From Candidatus Dependentiae bacterium (GTDB lineage Bacteria; Babelota; Babeliae; Babelales; Vermiphilaceae), in NCBI GenBank assembly GCA_026389015.1, contig JAPLIR010000028.1, positions 20,078-84,077 on the forward strand: 64,000 nt of DNA. Reading direction: 5' to 3'. The translations under genes and the position numbers were made by a program. Positions 54,466 through 63,571 of this stretch are shown one piece after another (position 1 is the first letter of the stretch; every line of letters begins with the position of its first letter). Under the pieces are notes generated by a model. The model was not told where the DNA came from. It made no database searches and saw only the letters and a list, made by a program, of their open reading frames with translations.

Positions 54466-56700
54466 ATGAATATATTAAAAACAATCAAATTTTCACTCAT
54501 AGTGATGTTTTCTATGGCGACAGTACCATTAATGGGTATGAATCGTTTAGGGGGCGTATTGGGTAAAAATGCTGCATCTGCGGCATCTAAGAAGGCAATC
54601 CCAGGTACATCGAGTGTTTTATCTCGATTTTTATCCAATGATGTATCAAATTTATTTGCCCGTCGGGCAACCAATATTTCGGCAACGGATAATAATCCTA
54701 TTGTATCTCAGGGAACTTCAATGTCTCAGAGTCAAGCAGGGTCAAATTTTGTTGCGTCTCATAATGGTTCATCAACAAATTCTATGTTTTCAATGCCAAC
54801 CCCGCCTTTTGCAGATGGTGCAACTGTTCCAGCAAGATTACCATCGATGAATTGTAATCAAGGTCTTAGTGACGGCTTGGATTTTATTATGCATCCAGAA
54901 GCTATAAAGTTAGTAAAAAATCCTATGTCAGGGGCACAAGCTTCTATGGGCACTCAAGAATCGTTATTACCTGCATTTGTTAAAAAAGTTATTAAATCAG
55001 AAACTTCAAAAACATCTAAGTCTATGCCGTCAAATCCGGTAGCGGCTAATGTTGAATTCCTTAAGAAATTACAAGAAAGAGCAGAAAAAGTGGCAGTGCA
55101 TACAGTGACTGCAACGGTAGATGTTCAAAAACAAGTTTTTCAGCCAATAGAAAAAACAAAAGAAGAGAAAGCTCAAGAGTACAAACAGATACAAGAAAAA
55201 CAAGCAATGCAAGATTTTTTAGCAAAGCAGATGGCACAAAGAAGATCATTTGTGGACGAAGATGATGAGCAAGATGCTCCAGAACAAACAGTTCAGCCTA
55301 AAAAAATTGAACCTGCTGTTGTAATGAGCTCTATTGCTCAAGATGCTTTGGTTCCTGCGGTTTCTGGGCAACAAGTTGCCTCGCAATCAGTTGCCCCGCA
55401 ACAAGTTGTAACTCAGGTGGTGGCAACGCAACAAGAAGCGACTAAATCTACAGCATTGGTTGTTTATAACCCAGTTGCAGATGTAGCAAAACAACATGTG
55501 TCTCCTGTCAGAGAATTATCATATCGGTCTGTGTTACCAACTTCCAATGTAGTTTTAGCAAAGGTTGCTCAAGCTTCTATGAAAAAAAATAATTATGTCT
55601 TAGTAGAAAACCCTACCGTCAATTGGCGCTATGGTCGCAACGATAATGATTCGCACAATTCTGACAATGGCAACGCTGCCAAGTCATTGACTCCAGGGGC
55701 AGTGGTTGCTGCAGGAGCAGTGGGTGCTGGTTTAGTTGTATTGAATCACGAAGAAATATTTAACATACTTAATACCATGAAAAAGAATTTGAAAGATGTA
55801 TTTTTAGTGCTGCAATCACCAAGAAACACGAAAGCTATTGTTCAATTGAATGGTGTGCGAAATGGCATTCAACAAGCACATGCGGCTGGTTATAATTTTG
55901 TTATGATTCCAGAGATATTTAAAGCTACTTCAAATTACTCAGCAGAAGATCTTAAACGTTTAGGACTACAAAATCTTCCGAGCGACTTTGTAGAGAAATT
56001 CTCTGGCAAATATGGCCCGGTGTTTTTTGATAATAATTCATTGGAAGGGCTTATTCTAGCATTAGTTCCACAAGGTTCTGAAGGCTATCAAGACCCTATC
56101 ATTGTAGCGCCACCAACACGATTAGAAAAAATGTTACATCGTTTGGGAGCTATTGCTCAATCATGCGCAAACTTCTTAACACTCAGGATAGGTGATGGTC
56201 AACACCTCACATCGCCACATGGATCTTCATCTTCTTCGATGACAAGTCGACCATGCGATACGGCCAGAGAAAATGATACATCGAACTCAGTGCAGAATGA
56301 TACACTAGAAAAAATGGCATCATCGTCGGCACTGCCTCCAGTTTCACCACAGGTTGTTAGCCCTACATCACCATCTCGTATGAATGGTGATGATCAGAAG
56401 GAATTGCAATCACTTGGCATTGCGCAAAGGTTTGTGACGCGTAGATTTGGTGTTGGTATTTTGAACACTATTGCAAACAACATGAAAATAGATATGCGGC
56501 ATGCTTTACAAGCAGAAACCTTTAGAACGATGTTTGAATGTTATAATAAACAGTTTGATTTTGTACAAAAATATCCCACAAATGTATTCATGAAAAATAT
56601 TTTTATACAAATGGGTGAAACTATTACGTCATCCTTGCTCACAATACAAGAGAACATGCACAACGAAACTCTCATGTGCGCGAAAGTGCAAACAAATTAG
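54466..56700 (+). CDS. Large secreted protein of unknown function with a Gly/Ala hydrophobic segment
   Basis: 744 residues. The start at 54466 follows ACGGAGG by 5 bases and gives a signal peptide (ILKTIKFSLIVMFSMATVPL). The first half is Ser/Gln/Met-rich and low in structure, with a Lys/Glu/Gln coiled-coil stretch (EKTKEEKAQEYKQIQEKQAM) and a Val/Gln-rich stretch (VAPQQVVTQVVATQQEATKS). A Gly/Ala-rich hydrophobic segment at about 410-427 (PGAVVAAGAVGAGLVVL) could insert in a membrane. Two folded-looking parts follow (about 430-560 and 650-740). No family recognised. It could be an outer-membrane or exported host-interaction protein; this is inference. Confidence 0.65.
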   Translation: MNILKTIKFSLIVMFSMATVPLMGMNRLGGVLGKNAASAASKKAIPGTSSVLSRFLSNDVSNLFARRATNISATDNNPIVSQGTSMSQSQAGSNFVASHNGSSTNSMFSMPTPPFADGATVPARLPSMNCNQGLSDGLDFIMHPEAIKLVKNPMSGAQASMGTQESLLPAFVKKVIKSETSKTSKSMPSNPVAANVEFLKKLQERAEKVAVHTVTATVDVQKQVFQPIEKTKEEKAQEYKQIQEKQAMQDFLAKQMAQRRSFVDEDDEQDAPEQTVQPKKIEPAVVMSSIAQDALVPAVSGQQVASQSVAPQQVVTQVVATQQEATKSTALVVYNPVADVAKQHVSPVRELSYRSVLPTSNVVLAKVAQASMKKNNYVLVENPTVNWRYGRNDNDSHNSDNGNAAKSLTPGAVVAAGAVGAGLVVLNHEEIFNILNTMKKNLKDVFLVLQSPRNTKAIVQLNGVRNGIQQAHAAGYNFVMIPEIFKATSNYSAEDLKRLGLQNLPSDFVEKFSGKYGPVFFDNNSLEGLILALVPQGSEGYQDPIIVAPPTRLEKMLHRLGAIAQSCANFLTLRIGDGQHLTSPHGSSSSSMTSRPCDTARENDTSNSVQNDTLEKMASSSALPPVSPQVVSPTSPSRMNGDDQKELQSLGIAQRFVTRRFGVGILNTIANNMKIDMRHALQAETFRTMFECYNKQFDFVQKYPTNVFMKNIFIQMGETITSSLLTIQENMHNETLMCAKVQTN

Positions 56701-56785
56701 AATGAAAGATCGGAGGCTTTTAGTCTGAGATCTTTCAAGGTAAATGTTTATGTAATAATAATTTTCTATAACCCAATCCATTTAC

Positions 56786-56818
56786 AAAAAAGCTTGGTAA
56801 TTACTACCGAGCTTTTTT
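56786..56818. terminator. Bidirectional terminator
   Basis: A 14-position stem with one mismatch (56786-56799 with 56805-56818) whose left arm starts with six A and right arm ends with six T, between convergent genes. A smaller 8-bp hairpin (56704-56711 with 56728-56735) follows the + strand stop directly. Confidence 0.85.
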
Positions 56819-56842
56819 GTTGTATTGAGTAAAAAGTAGTGA

Positions 56843-57391
56843 TTATTCGTGATTAAAAAGTTCATCAAACTTGCCGGAATATTTTGTGCACCATGCATCA
56901 AGTTTTTTGAACGTATCGGTAGAAAGTATTTGTTGGCAACTGGCGACAGTCCTAAAAAAGTTGTTAAGTAATTCCTGTGCCGTCTTTGCACTGCTTGTCA
57001 GATCTTGTTTGGTCATGACAGCATTGGTAATGTTCAGATAGCTTGAGACCTTTGTGTGGATTGCCTCAAAATCTTTGGTAATGGATACAAGCAAAGCAGA
57101 GACTTCGTTGTGGGTGGTATTACTTACTGAGCCTAATTGTTCTTGTATATGGTCAAAATGTTCTTGAATAAGTGCTTCAATAATTGTTGCAATCTGGGAT
57201 GTCACTTTCTGAAGCTGCATTTTATACCCTTGTGCTGCAGCGGTGAGTGCTTTCATTTTTGCTACTGAGCGAGTTTCATCGGGTGCGCGTTCGTGTGAGT
57301 GTGCTGTCACGGTACGTGGCCCCATTGCGTTAAAAACAATAATGGGCATGATACTGAAAAAGATAAGCGCTATTTTGAGCATTGTTTTCAT
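56843..57391 (-). CDS. Secreted helical protein of unknown function
   Basis: 182 residues from the ATG at 57391, chosen because AGAGG lies upstream and it begins with a proper signal peptide (TMLKIALIFFSIMPIIVFNA). The frame is open to 57442, giving a hydrophilic extension without ribosome-site support. The mature part is mostly helical with heptad-like spacing (LQKVTSQIATIIEALIQEHF) and two cysteines near the C-terminus. No family recognised. Confidence 0.62.
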   Translation of the reverse strand: MKTMLKIALIFFSIMPIIVFNAMGPRTVTAHSHERAPDETRSVAKMKALTAAAQGYKMQLQKVTSQIATIIEALIQEHFDHIQEQLGSVSNTTHNEVSALLVSITKDFEAIHTKVSSYLNITNAVMTKQDLTSSAKTAQELLNNFFRTVASCQQILSTDTFKKLDAWCTKYSGKFDELFNHE

Positions 57392-57508
57392 CGTTATAAC
57401 CTCTTGATACGTAATCTGCCATTTGATTAAAAGTATACACAATTGGCAGTGACAAAAACCAGAGATTCATGTTTTTGTGCAGATTATGTTGATGCAAGGG
57501 GCTTTATA

Positions 57509-58525
57509 TTACCGTGTCATTTCTTTCTCTTGATCTGTGTGGTCAGACAATACAACATTCTCCCACGCAGTTCGTACAATATAAGTCAAATCAGAATACT
57601 GTGCCTTCCAGCCCAGGGAATTCAGAGCATGGCTCGGGTCAGCAACAAGCACTGCCGGGTCGCCTGCGCGTCGTTGATGAACGATAGTTTTGATGGTCGT
57701 GTTGGTGATTTGCTCAGTTGTGTCTATGAGTTCCCGTACTGAGTAACCATTGCCGGTCCCTAGGTTGAAAAAATCAGATTTATTACCCGCTTGCAGATAT
57801 TCCAGCGCTTTGGCATGCGCATCGGCAATGTCCTGAACATGCAAGAAGTCTCGAATACAGGTGCCATCTGTGGTTGGGTAATCGTCACCAAAGATATAAA
57901 ACGGGGTGTTACTTTGCGCTGCCTGTAATAATAGGGGAATTACATGGGTTTCTGGCTTATGGTGCTCGCCAAGGTTTACGTTTGGAAGCAAGCCGGCTGC
58001 ATTAAAATAACGTAAGGCGACGAAATTTAGGCCATGGGCGACATTGAGCTCTTTAAGTGCCATTTCGACAATAAGTTTGGTTGAGCCATAGGGGCTGATA
58101 GGATTTTTGGGGTGGATTTCAGTGAGCGGCAAGCTTTGGGGAATGCCATACACCGCACAGCTGGATGAAAATATAAAGTTTTTTACGTTGTGCGCCAACA
58201 TGACTTCAAGCAATTTTAGCGTTTTGGTTACGTTATTTTCGTAAAACGCCAAGGGCTCTTTAACCGAACGGCCAACTTCAATAAAAGCAGCAAAATGCAT
58301 AACTGCCTGAATGTTATAGCGGGTAAAAATGTCATGGAGAATATTGGTGTCGGCTATATCAGCCTTAATAAGCGTTGCCCATGGATGGTCAAAGGGCTGT
58401 TCATGCAGAAGGCTATCAAGAATAATAATCTGGTACTTTTCTGACATTAATAATGCGGTATGGGAGCCAATGTAACCTGCTCCACCCGTGATGAGCAATG
58501 CCGGTTTGGTGTTGTTTGCATGCAT
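57509..58525 (-). CDS. galE: UDP-glucose 4-epimerase
   Basis: SDR-family enzyme interconverting UDP-glucose and UDP-galactose for surface glycans. NAD motif LLITGGAGYIGSHTALL; VMHFAAFIEVGRSVKEPLAF; the catalytic Ser/Tyr/Lys set in FSSSCAVYG and YGSTKLIVE; ALRYFNAAG; and DGTCIRDFLHVQDIADAH. The start at 58525 (AGGTAG upstream) gives the normal GalE N-terminus. The frame is open to an ATG at 58567, adding 14 hydrophobic residues (FIIYLILALIGST) that would look like a signal peptide on an otherwise cytosolic enzyme. Length 338 is normal. Confidence 0.93.
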   Translation of the reverse strand: MHANNTKPALLITGGAGYIGSHTALLMSEKYQIIILDSLLHEQPFDHPWATLIKADIADTNILHDIFTRYNIQAVMHFAAFIEVGRSVKEPLAFYENNVTKTLKLLEVMLAHNVKNFIFSSSCAVYGIPQSLPLTEIHPKNPISPYGSTKLIVEMALKELNVAHGLNFVALRYFNAAGLLPNVNLGEHHKPETHVIPLLLQAAQSNTPFYIFGDDYPTTDGTCIRDFLHVQDIADAHAKALEYLQAGNKSDFFNLGTGNGYSVRELIDTTEQITNTTIKTIVHQRRAGDPAVLVADPSHALNSLGWKAQYSDLTYIVRTAWENVVLSDHTDQEKEMTR

Positions 58526-58631
58526 AGTGCTACCTATAAGAGCTAGAATTAAATAAATGATGAACATAATTTGTTTCGTATTTCGTATACTATTTATTTT
58601 TTGCTGAGCTACTCTAGCACGGATAAAAAAG

Positions 58632-58672
58632 AAAGGCCAAGGAGAACTTGTGTGTAGTTCTCCTTGGCCTTT
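58632..58672 (-). terminator. Strong Rho-independent terminator
   Basis: A perfect 17-bp stem (58632-58648 with 58656-58672), a 7-base loop and, on the minus strand, a run of six T. It ends the 603-residue protein gene. Confidence 0.95.
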
Positions 58673-58690
58673 GATAAGACTTGGTTACTG

Positions 58691-60502
58691 TTATTCAATT
58701 TCGTTTAAGTACTCTTTTAATTCTGCTTCTTGGCTTGCAGTAATTTGAGGTTGTTTTTGGAAAAACCATCCACCTGTAATCCAGTTTGCTTTATTGCGTA
58801 ATTCTGAGTTCTCATCATACAATTTTTTCCATTGTCTAATTAAATCAGCTGCTATAGTTTTAATTGCTTCTTTTTGTCTAGAACTAGCGCTGCTTATTGC
58901 TTTTTTATTATCATCATTGCTGAGCAAAGATCTTAGTCCTGCAAGGGCCGCGTCATGGGCCTTTCCAAACGCTGCAGGAGAAGCTGGGTTTTTTGCAGTT
59001 CCTTGAGCTGCAATAGCATGTGCAGAAGCTAAATTTGTTTTAATATCATCGATGATATCTGCAATCGTTTTTGGTATGGCGGCTTCTACTAGTTCAGTGT
59101 CTGCTTTGCTTTCATCCACTGCTATTGGAGTGACAGGTCTTTTTGGGCTTCCTGTGGCATAGTGGACTTCAAATCCAGCTTCAGATCCAGCCTCGGAGTT
59201 TCTGCGTGAGACCATTGGACTTCCTGGAGCATAGGTGATTTTAGATCCAGCTTCAGAGCCTCTGCGTGAATTCGTTTGGCTTCCCGGAGTATAGGTGATT
59301 ACTTCAGTGTCTTCTTTGTCTTCATCACTTGCTTCATCTGATACAACTCCAGATGATTTAGGGGCACTTGGACATCCAGCTACATGCCAACTAGCTGCGC
59401 CTTTACAACCAGGACACGAAGATACATCTGTTGATGAAGTTCCTGCAGAGTTACTACCAGGAATAAGTCTTGCATTTTCTTCTGCTGCATATGCTTTAGC
59501 TGTTGCGTCGTTAAATTCTTTGAGAGCTTGTAGTGCTTTGGCTTGATCCTCTAGCAGTTGCTTGTTTGCTGCAATTTGTCTGATTAATTCTGCTTTTTCC
59601 TTTGCGAGAGCGGCTGCGGCATGTGCTTCTTTTTGTAAACGTAAGGATGCTCTCTTATTTTCCTCAGAATCATAAGCTGGGGGAGCGTACAGGATTGTTC
59701 TTGCTGCTGCTGCTGTGGCATCTGCTGCAAGATCTGATAGTGTTGCTGCGGCTCGGTGGCCTGATTTTCTATCTTCATCCGCTTGTGTTCTTAAGTCTTT
59801 TATTGTTTGTATATCATTTTTTGCAAGAGTAAAACCTACAACTGGCAGTGTGTCTTGTGGTGCTTGTTTTTCTTTTGGGTTTAATGCTTCTAGTCGTGCT
59901 GCTAGTTTCGCATCCTCTGCATCATACTTTGCCTTATTTTCTTTAGAGATCTGCTCACCTTCTTCTTGAGCTTTTTCGCCTTCTCTGTCGGCTTCTTCGT
60001 CATCAATAAATCCAGCTCCGTCGCCAATAAATCCAGCTCCGTCGCCAATAAGTACGCCAGCTCTACCAATTGGTTTAGCTACAGGTTTTTTTTGTTCTTC
60101 CATTAATTGTTGAAATAAAGCATCTTGTTCAGCTCGTGCTTTGTCTATTTCAGCTTGTCGGGCAGCATTCCAAGGTTTACGTGTTGTTACTGCTGCACTA
60201 GCACTTGCTGCGGCTCCTGCACCCATACCGCCACGACCGGCTAGTTTTGTATTAATTTGATTTTCTAAAGACGTAATAGCTGCAAATCTAAGCCTATCTT
60301 TGCCTTGTAATTTTGCTTTCATAGACGCAATAAGATCGGTGATTGCTTTTGCAGTATCATTTTTTTGGGGCTTATCCTCTAAAAATTTTTCGATACGCTT
60401 TTTTCCTGTAATGTAATCAGTACTTGTCATACTAAAGCATTGATTGGCGCTTGCCAGCAGTGTCACCATAATGGTAAGTGCTAGGTATTGTTTAATCTTC
60501 AT
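58691..60502 (-). CDS. Secreted coiled-coil protein with short repeats and a Cys/His cluster
   Basis: 603 residues. Signal peptide (LALTIMVTLLASANQCFS). The first 90 residues are helical and resemble the start of the 204-residue protein at 62.6 kb. Then come a doubled IGDGAGF repeat (about 149-166), long Ala/Lys/Glu/Gln coiled coil, a cluster CPGCKGAASWHVAGC (C-x2-C-x6-H-x3-C, about 360), and three or four copies of a 20-23-residue repeat around TYTPGSxxxSRRxSEAGS (about 404-447). The C-terminal 110 residues are helical. TAAGGAGAAAG precedes the start. No family recognised. Second gene of a duplicated module with the outer-membrane protein upstream. Confidence 0.68.
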   Translation of the reverse strand: MKIKQYLALTIMVTLLASANQCFSMTSTDYITGKKRIEKFLEDKPQKNDTAKAITDLIASMKAKLQGKDRLRFAAITSLENQINTKLAGRGGMGAGAAASASAAVTTRKPWNAARQAEIDKARAEQDALFQQLMEEQKKPVAKPIGRAGVLIGDGAGFIGDGAGFIDDEEADREGEKAQEEGEQISKENKAKYDAEDAKLAARLEALNPKEKQAPQDTLPVVGFTLAKNDIQTIKDLRTQADEDRKSGHRAAATLSDLAADATAAAARTILYAPPAYDSEENKRASLRLQKEAHAAAALAKEKAELIRQIAANKQLLEDQAKALQALKEFNDATAKAYAAEENARLIPGSNSAGTSSTDVSSCPGCKGAASWHVAGCPSAPKSSGVVSDEASDEDKEDTEVITYTPGSQTNSRRGSEAGSKITYAPGSPMVSRRNSEAGSEAGFEVHYATGSPKRPVTPIAVDESKADTELVEAAIPKTIADIIDDIKTNLASAHAIAAQGTAKNPASPAAFGKAHDAALAGLRSLLSNDDNKKAISSASSRQKEAIKTIAADLIRQWKKLYDENSELRNKANWITGGWFFQKQPQITASQEAELKEYLNEIE

Positions 60503-60691
60503 CTGTCTTTCTCCTTAAATACATAGAGTTTATTGATTTATACATTATTTCTATTATTAACCGTATCAAAAAATACAAATAGAAATCAATGGTATAGGTT
60601 AAAATTATCAGATATATGGTTAGAATTGAATAAAAAAGGGGAGTTTTTTGCATCAAGGATTAGGATCGAAAGTGGGGGATTTAAAAAAAAG

Positions 60692-60725
60692 AACCCCAGG
60701 CTCTGCTATGCAAAGCCTGGGGGTT
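60692..60725 (-). terminator. Rho-independent terminator of the 548-residue outer-membrane protein gene
   Basis: Stem built on CCCCAGGCT and AGCCTGGGG, with an A-run on the + side that reads as T-run on the minus strand. An almost identical copy lies at 63514. Confidence 0.88.
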
Positions 60726-60745
60726 TAAGATCAGAAAGGTTGGAG

Positions 60746-62392
60746 TTAGAAGGCCATGCCTACTTTACCAAAGATTGTCCAACGATCTGCTACTGCAAAG
60801 TCGCGTTGACCAAATTCATATGAACCACCAAGGCTTGCATGGATAGGGAATCGCATATCATCAAAGCGATATCCTAAAGCACCATGAATCGTATAACTCA
60901 GTATACGTGGTGTTGCAGCTGAACCAAGGTCTAAATCAGATGCGGTGAGAATGCTGTAATTATAGTTATCTTGACTGAAGTCAAGAGTACCACCTTCTTC
61001 TAGAAGATGGTTACCGGTAATGTCACGTATTGGATTGACATCACCACATCCATTAGCAGCTTTTAATGCAGGACTTATGCACCATGAATTGGCTAATTTT
61101 ACACACTCGGCTTGGCGAGCAAAGAAGTTAAAACCTAATTCACCTTCAAAGCCACAATCTCTGCGTACAACTAATGCGGTGGTTATGTTGAATGAATAAC
61201 CCGGAGTAACTTTAACTTCTTGGGTGAAAATGTTGATACCAGGAGTTGCCAAGAGTGGACCACTTGTTGCATTAGTTGTTGATCTATTGCAAAGAACATT
61301 GGCTTCTTGCGCTTGATCAAAGCTGAGATATGTTTCTTGATAACGGCTCCAAGGTTTGTTTTTCAAATCAAATGAACGTACTTGGTGGTTTCTGAACAAG
61401 TATTGTGCATTGGTTGCAAGTGCAAAGTATGCATGCAAGGTTTCGTCGCAGTTGTTCCAGAATTCAAACATGGTGTCATTACCCCACATAAGACCCCAGT
61501 GCTTACCGTTACCTACAATAGGCTCAAATACGTAAATAGCTTTTGCTTTGTTACCGGTTGGTATAATTAAACCAGCATAACTACCAATTTTGCAGGTGTC
61601 GTTATACATCCATTCGATACCAAGTTTTGCTTCAATGTCAGCTAAAGCAGTCTTTGTCATATTCTTGCAATCATCGATTTTACCAAAACACCATGCATCT
61701 TGTCTGAAAGCTTCTGTCATGTTTGCAACTGCATTAGGAGCTCTTTCTAAATCAGCGCCACCACCACTATTGGTAACCGTTTCACACAGGGTCATTCTGT
61801 TGTGTACGTGTTGCACTGAAGTTGAAAGTTCGCCATACCACCATGTGCTGTGATCATCATTAAAAGCAAAACCTTGCTTATAATGGAATCCAACGCCGCC
61901 AACTGATTGTTGAGCTTTGAATGTTAAGGTGCTTGCAAAATCTCTATCTACGGTGAAAATGTTGAAATTTTGTACATCTAAATCAGTATTTTTATCATTA
62001 GCATCGGTTATTATTCCGCGAGCTTCTAATGTTCTTTTGCACTGTGGTAAAAAGTATGATGCTAATTGGCTAGGTTTGGTTGTTCTGCCGCCAAATCCGA
62101 CGATTTCAACAGCGCCATTGAAGCAACTTTCAGCTGCAGCAACCATTCTATCATTACGGAACCCTGCAATAAGTTCAGCTCTTTGTGATGTATACAGTGG
62201 ACGCATTGATAAATAGGTCTTGCCCGCGCATGGGCATCCGCAACATTCATCAGTGTTGCAGTCGGTGCTGCTACTACACGATGTGTTGCAATCGCTGCTT
62301 GATGAACAGCTCTTTGGGCAACAGCCGTCGCTAGCAAAAGCTGCCGGCGCTACTCCTAATACTAGGAGACTTAATAGAATACGATTTTTCAT
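60746..62392 (-). CDS. Outer-membrane beta-barrel-like protein with a Cys-rich N-terminus
   Basis: 548 residues. Signal peptide (RILLSLLVLGVAPAAFA), then ten cysteines within about 37 residues in a repeated pattern (CSSSSDCNT, CSSSTDCNT, ECCGCPC), which may cross-link proteins at the surface. The rest alternates beta strands (LTFKAQQSVGGVGFHYKQGF; LGIEWMYNDTCKIGSYAGLI) and ends in a barrel-like strand with terminal Phe (RWTIFGKVGMAF). The last about 60 residues are nearly identical to the partial gene at the window end, so it belongs to a multi-copy family. GAGGAGG precedes the start. Likely an abundant surface protein; function unknown. Confidence 0.75.
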   Translation of the reverse strand: MKNRILLSLLVLGVAPAAFASDGCCPKSCSSSSDCNTSCSSSTDCNTDECCGCPCAGKTYLSMRPLYTSQRAELIAGFRNDRMVAAAESCFNGAVEIVGFGGRTTKPSQLASYFLPQCKRTLEARGIITDANDKNTDLDVQNFNIFTVDRDFASTLTFKAQQSVGGVGFHYKQGFAFNDDHSTWWYGELSTSVQHVHNRMTLCETVTNSGGGADLERAPNAVANMTEAFRQDAWCFGKIDDCKNMTKTALADIEAKLGIEWMYNDTCKIGSYAGLIIPTGNKAKAIYVFEPIVGNGKHWGLMWGNDTMFEFWNNCDETLHAYFALATNAQYLFRNHQVRSFDLKNKPWSRYQETYLSFDQAQEANVLCNRSTTNATSGPLLATPGINIFTQEVKVTPGYSFNITTALVVRRDCGFEGELGFNFFARQAECVKLANSWCISPALKAANGCGDVNPIRDITGNHLLEEGGTLDFSQDNYNYSILTASDLDLGSAATPRILSYTIHGALGYRFDDMRFPIHASLGGSYEFGQRDFAVADRWTIFGKVGMAF

Positions 62393-62520
62393 ACGATCCT
62401 CCTCAAAAAAAATGCCCTTCTTTCCCCTTTTTTCTTTACCCCTTTAGTTCTAACAATTTGTTTGTTTGCGAGTCAATGGTTTATTGATTACTAGGGTTAT
62501 AGAGTGGATTGAAAGACAAA

Positions 62521-62559
62521 AAAAGAACCGGAAAAGGATTGCTCCCGTCCGGTTCTTTT
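62521..62559 (-). terminator. Rho-independent terminator of the 204-residue protein gene
   Basis: A perfect 12-bp stem (62521-62532 with 62548-62559) with A-run and T-run flanks, usable in both directions. Confidence 0.88.
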
Positions 62560-62599
62560 TTCGATGTTCTTGGATAACGCGTTGGTTATTTTTTATTTA

Positions 62600-63214
62600 T
62601 TATTGAGCTGCTGATGTTGAGGATCCTGCTGAGGACGGTTCGTTAAATTCTTTTTCATAATCCTCATAACCCTTACCGGTTGTTGCTTGCAGTTTTTCTA
62701 TTAAAAAGCTGATAAAACGACTGTCATTATTGGTTCTAGCAATAAGCTCTCTTATGGTTTTATTTCCCTCGTTTGTCTCTTTATTTCCATCGTCTATCGC
62801 TTTGTCTATCGCTTTTTTTGCTTGTTCTATGATGGACTCTGTTTCTTTTTTACAGCCAGAACCCAATTGTTCAAATTGTCTATTTATTTCTTTCATTATT
62901 ATTGGGGTACTACGCACCACTAATTCAGCCGTTGCCTTAATTCGTTCGAATGTTGTTTCCAAAGCTTTTACTTTTCTCAACTGAACTGGATTTTTTGCAA
63001 CTTTAGCTTTTAGCGTCGCGATGTCATTTGCTGCTGATGCAGCAATAGGATCAGCTTTTTCAGCATCTTCTAATGCTAGAAAAGAATCAATCTTCTTGTT
63101 CAAAGCTCTTTCTGCTTTTGCGAACTCAAGTTGATTCATTGCTTGGCATTGACCAGCGATGAGTACGGTAGCCAAGAGTGCCAACGAATAGGTTAGTGTG
63201 TGTTTGATCTTCAT
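62600..63214 (-). CDS. Secreted helical protein, paralogue of the N-terminus of the 603-residue protein
   Basis: 204 residues. The start (TAAGGAGAAAG, same as in the 603-residue gene) gives a signal peptide (YSLALLATVLIAGQCQA). The mature part is helical, with IATLKAKVAKNPVQLRKVKA matching in pattern the TDLIASMKAKLQGKDRLRFA segment of the larger paralogue. The C-terminus is Ser/Ala-rich. The leader DNA of the two genes is also alike for more than 80 bases. Function unknown; sits directly after an outer-membrane protein gene, as its paralogue does. Confidence 0.68.
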   Translation of the reverse strand: MKIKHTLTYSLALLATVLIAGQCQAMNQLEFAKAERALNKKIDSFLALEDAEKADPIAASAANDIATLKAKVAKNPVQLRKVKALETTFERIKATAELVVRSTPIIMKEINRQFEQLGSGCKKETESIIEQAKKAIDKAIDDGNKETNEGNKTIRELIARTNNDSRFISFLIEKLQATTGKGYEDYEKEFNEPSSAGSSTSAAQ

Positions 63215-63512
63215 ATGTCTTTCTCCTTAAATAGAGGTTTGTTATTAGTAATACATCATTTCTACTACTAACTTTACTAAAAATTACAAATAGAAATCAA
63301 TTAAATCGTCAATAATCTTTAAATATATGGTTGGGATTTGTATTAAAGGGGTATTTTTTATTCAAGATTGGGCATCTCTCGCTGTCTTTGCTAAAGGAGC
63401 CCGTTAGGGCGAACTTGAAGCAGCCTCTTCCAGAAGCCCTCCAAGTTCGTCCTCTTTAGGGCAGTAATTTTGATGGGATTGTTTTGTCGCCAGTATCTGG
63501 GCTTTAAAAAAA
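63215..63512. repeat. Leader copy and palindromic intergenic DNA
   Basis: 63215-63370 resembles the leader at 60503-60660 (shared TGTCTTTCTCCTTAAATA, then TACAAATAGAAATCAA and ATATATGGTT), so the promoter region was duplicated with the gene. 63395-63465 holds a GC-richer palindrome (CGAACTTG...CAAGTTCG) absent from the other copy. No gene seen. Confidence 0.65.
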
Positions 63513-63513
63513 G

Positions 63514-63546
63514 AACCCCAGGCTCTGCTAAGCAAAGCCTGGGGAT
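63514..63546 (-). terminator. Rho-independent terminator of the window-edge outer-membrane protein gene
   Basis: Stem CCCCAGGCT (63516-63524) with AGCCTGGGG (63536-63544), flanked by an A-run; near-identical to the terminator at 60692. Confidence 0.88.
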
Positions 63547-63571
63547 TTAAGATCAGAAAAGATTAGTGGAG

